DNA from: a virus
DNA length: 23,752 nt
Reading direction: 5' to 3' (one strand)
IMG/VR virus record: IMGVR_UViG_3300034050_000169
Span: 1-23,752 of that record
Shown here: positions 22,084 through 23,752 of the stretch, in pieces
How the letters are laid out: every line of letters starts with the position of its first letter
How positions within the stretch are numbered: position 1 is the stretch's first letter
The notes under the pieces: generated by a model
Databases searched by the model: none
What the model saw: the letters and a program-made list of their open reading frames with translations, nothing else
What the model was told of the DNA's origin: nothing
Position numbers and translations under genes: made by a program

Positions 22084-22517
22084 ATGCTCTAGTTTTGACG
22101 GTGGCGGTGATGGCTGGTCCGAATCCTCCACCGGCTACTGAAAGTTCAACATATTCGGGGGAGTACTTCGATTGGCGTAGTGAAGGTACTCGCCGCTGTA
22201 TTGCTCAACGCGAGTCGAATGGGCGGCGTGAAGCAGTCAATTCGACTGGCAAATTTCAGGGTCCGTATCAGATGAGTGCCGATTTGGTGGTTGGTGCGAC
22301 GTGGATGATGTTGCCAGAGTTGAAAAGGTTTTTTGGTCCCGCGTTGGGGCGAAAGGTCGCGTCAGATTTGCGTGTGATCCCTATGCAGAAGTGGGATCCG
22401 TGGTTGCAGGATTTAGGGTTTTGGCGGGTGTGGAATTTTGGTGCCGGCGCTAAGCATTGGACTGGGCATGGTGAGCGTTGGGCTTGCGCCCCACAGATGA
22501 GTGTGTGGGCGCAGTGA
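22077..22517 (+). CDS. Rpf-like lytic transglycosylase / lysozyme-fold protein
   Basis: 146 residues, GAAGGG about nine bases before ATG 22077. Residues 41-75 (CIAQRESNGRREAVNSTGKF, then QGPYQMSADLVVGA) match the resuscitation-promoting-factor / lytic-transglycosylase core, with E46 as the probable catalytic acid. C41 and C137 could form the Rpf-type disulfide. The end (FWRVWNFGAGAKHW, GHGERWAC) closes the fold. The first 13 residues are hydrophobic but lack a positive charge, so export by a classical signal is doubtful. Substrate would be cell-wall peptidoglycan; role may be lysis or cell-wall remodelling. Its stop overlaps the next start (TGATG). Confidence 0.78.
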   Translation: MLDALVLTVAVMAGPNPPPATESSTYSGEYFDWRSEGTRRCIAQRESNGRREAVNSTGKFQGPYQMSADLVVGATWMMLPELKRFFGPALGRKVASDLRVIPMQKWDPWLQDLGFWRVWNFGAGAKHWTGHGERWACAPQMSVWAQ

Positions 22518-22864
22518 TGGGGCCCGAGGGCGCTAAGGAGTTTGCGCGCGTGATCTCTGCTGCCCTTCGTGAAGCCCGAAATACGCAGGCTAAGCGCAAT
22601 GTGGAGGTTTCTGCTTTACCTTTCGGCGCGCTGCTGGAGCCTGCCGGTGGTGACTTTAGGGGTACACCCACGTTGGTGTGTCCGTGCGGGTGTGACATGT
22701 TTTTGATGGCCGCAACATTCGACCCGTCCACTCGACTACCAGGTTTCTACCTCCTTGACGGGCGGTGTGCCTCGTGCGGCTCGTGGGTGACTTTACCGAC
22801 CGATCATCCTGACGAAATAGTTGTAGAGCATCTGTTGTGGGGTGGTGAAGCTAATGATGTGTAG
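22517..22864 (+). CDS. Zinc-ribbon protein (115 aa)
   Basis: 115 residues. ATG 22517 shares a base with the previous stop (TGATG), which decides the start over upstream in-frame TTG. Helical N-terminus (AKEFARVISAALREARNTQA), then two cysteine sets: CPCGC (~56-60) and CASCG (~85-89), joined by FLMAATFDPSTRLPGFYLLD. The order CxCxC, FDPxTRLPGxYxLDG, CxSCG recurs in actinophage small proteins, as a treble-clef or ribbon. Function unknown. It overlaps the next gene by 11 bases. Confidence 0.65.
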   Translation: MGPEGAKEFARVISAALREARNTQAKRNVEVSALPFGALLEPAGGDFRGTPTLVCPCGCDMFLMAATFDPSTRLPGFYLLDGRCASCGSWVTLPTDHPDEIVVEHLLWGGEANDV

Positions 22865-23033
22865 CACATGTAGGTCGGCAGGTTTGTTGAATGAGAAAGG
22901 TTTGTGGCTGGTAGGTGAGGACCGTTTAGAGGCTGCTGAGCACGTTTTCAGTGAGTCTGAAGGGTTACATGATGACTGTTCAAGTAGTGGCTGTACGTGT
23001 CAGCATTTTACTAGGCTGAATTTTGTTCGGTGA
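22854..23033 (+). CDS. Small Cys-rich protein (59 aa)
   Basis: 59 residues; ATG 22854 or the adjacent 22857 are both possible, with GGTGAAG close upstream. CSTC at the start, then a helical middle (EDRLEAAEHVFSESEGLHDD), then C-x4-CTCQH near residues 42-50. Two Cys/His sets frame a helix, as in small zinc fingers. No family is recognised. It overlaps the previous gene by 11 bases and the next by 4 (GTGA). Confidence 0.55.
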   Translation: MMCSTCRSAGLLNEKGLWLVGEDRLEAAEHVFSESEGLHDDCSSSGCTCQHFTRLNFVR

Positions 23034-23179
23034 AGGAATGTTTCTGGTGTGGATCGCAGACACCTGATGATCGTGATGCGTGCATGTGGTGTGCGTCGTT
23101 GGTTTGTGGATGTTCACCTGGTTTCCCGTGCCCTGATGATGATTTCGATAAGGACCATGATGAAAAGGATCAGTGTTGA
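23030..23179 (+). CDS. Small Cys-rich acidic protein (49 aa)
   Basis: 49 residues from GTG 23030 (GTGA overlap). The first 35 residues hold CFWC, CMWC, CGC and another Cys (MKECFWCGSQTPDDRDACMW), enough for two metal sites. The rest is strongly acidic (PDDDFDKDHDEKDQC). The CxxC-x10-CxxC spacing resembles short zinc ribbons or rubredoxin-like knuckles. No family is recognised. Too short for ordinary gene calling, but the overlap and Cys pattern support it. Confidence 0.55.
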   Translation: MKECFWCGSQTPDDRDACMWCASLVCGCSPGFPCPDDDFDKDHDEKDQC

Positions 23180-23225
23180 TTAGGTGCCTGAAAGTACACG
23201 TAAACGTTATGTTTTTGGAGGCATG

Positions 23226-23546
23226 ATGAGTTACGAGCAGCCGTGGGGTGATGAGGTGGGTGAAGGTTGGCAGACGGCAGTGATGCAGTGTCACCAGCAA
23301 CTGAAGCATCTTGATTCGGACTACAGAATCTCTCAGATTAAAGAAAAGTTTGGGGGACTTAGGTACTATTTTGTTAGCAGTTATGACGCTGGATACATAG
23401 TTCACGACATCATGGATGCGGTTGTGCATGTAGCCGAGTATCGCTGCTCTATCACCTGCGAAGTTTGCGGTGCTGACGGGAAAATTCGCTACAACTTTGG
23501 TCATGCGAAAACTTTGTGCAATATACATGCACTGGAGCAGCGATGA
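23226..23546 (+). CDS. KEKFGGLRYY-family phage protein with C-terminal zinc site
   Basis: 106 residues. GGAGG is four bases before ATG 23226; in-frame GTG 23184 and ATG 23223 fit worse. The segment ISQIKEKFGGLRYYFVSSYD is the signature of a widespread conserved phage and prophage family of unknown function. It is preceded by GWQTAVMQCHQQLKHLDSDY and followed by a helix (YIVHDIMDAVVHVAEYRC), then CEVCG and LCNIH, a Cys/His zinc site. The layout matches the family as I know it. Function is unknown; the zinc site suggests binding to nucleic acid or protein. Confidence 0.75.
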   Translation: MSYEQPWGDEVGEGWQTAVMQCHQQLKHLDSDYRISQIKEKFGGLRYYFVSSYDAGYIVHDIMDAVVHVAEYRCSITCEVCGADGKIRYNFGHAKTLCNIHALEQR

Positions 23547-23632
23547 AAGTCTTTGGCGGCAGGTGGAAGTGGAGCAAGAAACGTCAAGTGTTGATTTGGC
23601 GATGGAAACTGCGGAAGGTGAAGAAGCCATGA
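23543..23632 (+). CDS. Possible basic mini-protein (29 aa)
   Basis: 29 residues starting in an ATGA overlap. Thirteen of 29 residues are Lys or Arg and five are Trp (for example GGRWKWSKKRQ and RWKLRKVKKP). A cationic, Trp-rich peptide of this kind could bind membranes or nucleic acid. The frame is short and alternative frames overlap, so this may be chance. Confidence 0.3.
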   Translation: MKVFGGRWKWSKKRQVLIWRWKLRKVKKP

Positions 23633-23693
23633 TGCTGTTTGTCAGATATTTGATACAAAGTTCTGACACGGGTAGGTAGATCCAAAAGTCCCG

Positions 23694-23725
23694 AACGTTA
23701 CATTTCCAACAACGTTAGACGTTAG
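23694..23725. repeat. Three ACGTTA repeats before the last gene
   Basis: AACGTTA at 23694, AACGTTAG at 23711 and ACGTTAG at 23719, within 32 bases and ending 14 bases before the next start codon. AACGTT is self-complementary. Possibly a regulator site at the promoter of the downstream gene. Confidence 0.45.
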
Positions 23726-23739
23726 GAAGGGTAGTCACC

Positions 23740-23752
23740 ATGAGCGGTCACA
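23740..23752 (+). CDS. Start of a gene cut by the window edge
   Basis: ATG 23740 preceded by GGAAGGG at eight-base spacing; only MSGH is visible. The strong ribosome site and the preceding 107-base gap support a real start. Nothing can be said about the product. Confidence 0.5.

Noticed and set aside
22980-23669. Open frame of 229 codons on the minus strand, antisense to the Cys-rich genes
   Set aside because: His/Thr-rich, no recognisable domain; opposite the KEKFGGLRYY-family gene and other coupled genes that have good starts.
23470-23679. Open frame of 69 codons on the plus strand near the right end
   Set aside because: It overlaps the zinc-site end of the KEKFGGLRYY-family gene out of frame, and has no ribosome site or recognisable domain.
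1-23752. CRISPR array, insertion sequence, rRNA or integrase
   Set aside because: No regularly spaced long repeats, transposase or recombinase motifs, or rRNA-like stretches were seen on either strand.

Overview
The window reads as part of a tailed phage (or a prophage) of a high-GC Gram-positive (actinobacterial) host. Evidence for the host group: a WhiB-family iron-sulfur regulator, an Rpf-like transglycosylase, a helicase-associated (HA) domain protein, many tiny zinc-ribbon proteins and frequent GTG/TTG starts. No integrase, excisionase or host gene is visible, so temperate or lytic lifestyle and chromosomal location cannot be decided. Assignments come from sequence motifs and remembered families; no database search was run.

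Layout. The window splits into two divergent arms around a non-coding control region at about 17030-17800. The left arm (17029 down to 1, all minus strand) is a tightly packed virion operon. In transcription order it holds: large terminase with an N-terminal helix-turn-helix; portal; two small conserved proteins; a 1916-residue giant virion protein; three mid-size structural proteins; a tRNA-like RNA element; scaffold; an N4-gp56-type major capsid protein; two small head-region proteins; a probable head-tail connector; and the first 231 codons of a tail-fibre-like protein that runs off the left edge. Genes overlap by 1-11 bases or are separated by a few bases. The longer gaps are the tRNA-like region (3702-3929) and the short leader and hairpin gaps beside the capsid gene.

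Control region. Its terminase-proximal half is rich in perfect inverted repeats and AT-rich DNA with promoter-like boxes. Its right half is very GC-rich, with four CGCGGTG copies spaced 25/52/25 bases, a 7-base tandem triplet and a (CAG)6 tract. It ends in a TTGACA/17/TTGAAT promoter that fires rightward. Strand composition flips across it: the coding strand is G/T-rich on both sides. The arrangement would suit a divergent promoter region, and possibly a replication origin.

Right arm (17801 to the end, all plus strand). This is an early or accessory-type operon of mostly very small genes, many joined by ATGA, GTGA or TGATG overlaps. The recognisable ones are a DnaN-type sliding clamp (its own leader and terminator), a stand-alone HA-domain protein, a WhiB protein, an Rpf/lysozyme-like transglycosylase and a KEKFGGLRYY-family protein. 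Around them are at least eight proteins of 35-115 residues with CxxC pairs, and a 35-residue single-pass membrane protein. Likely roles are replication, host takeover and lysis, but most of the small genes have no assignable function.

The most unusual elements are the D-armless tRNA-like RNA at 3821-3905, the iteron-like GC-rich control region, and the dense set of Cys-rich mini-proteins.
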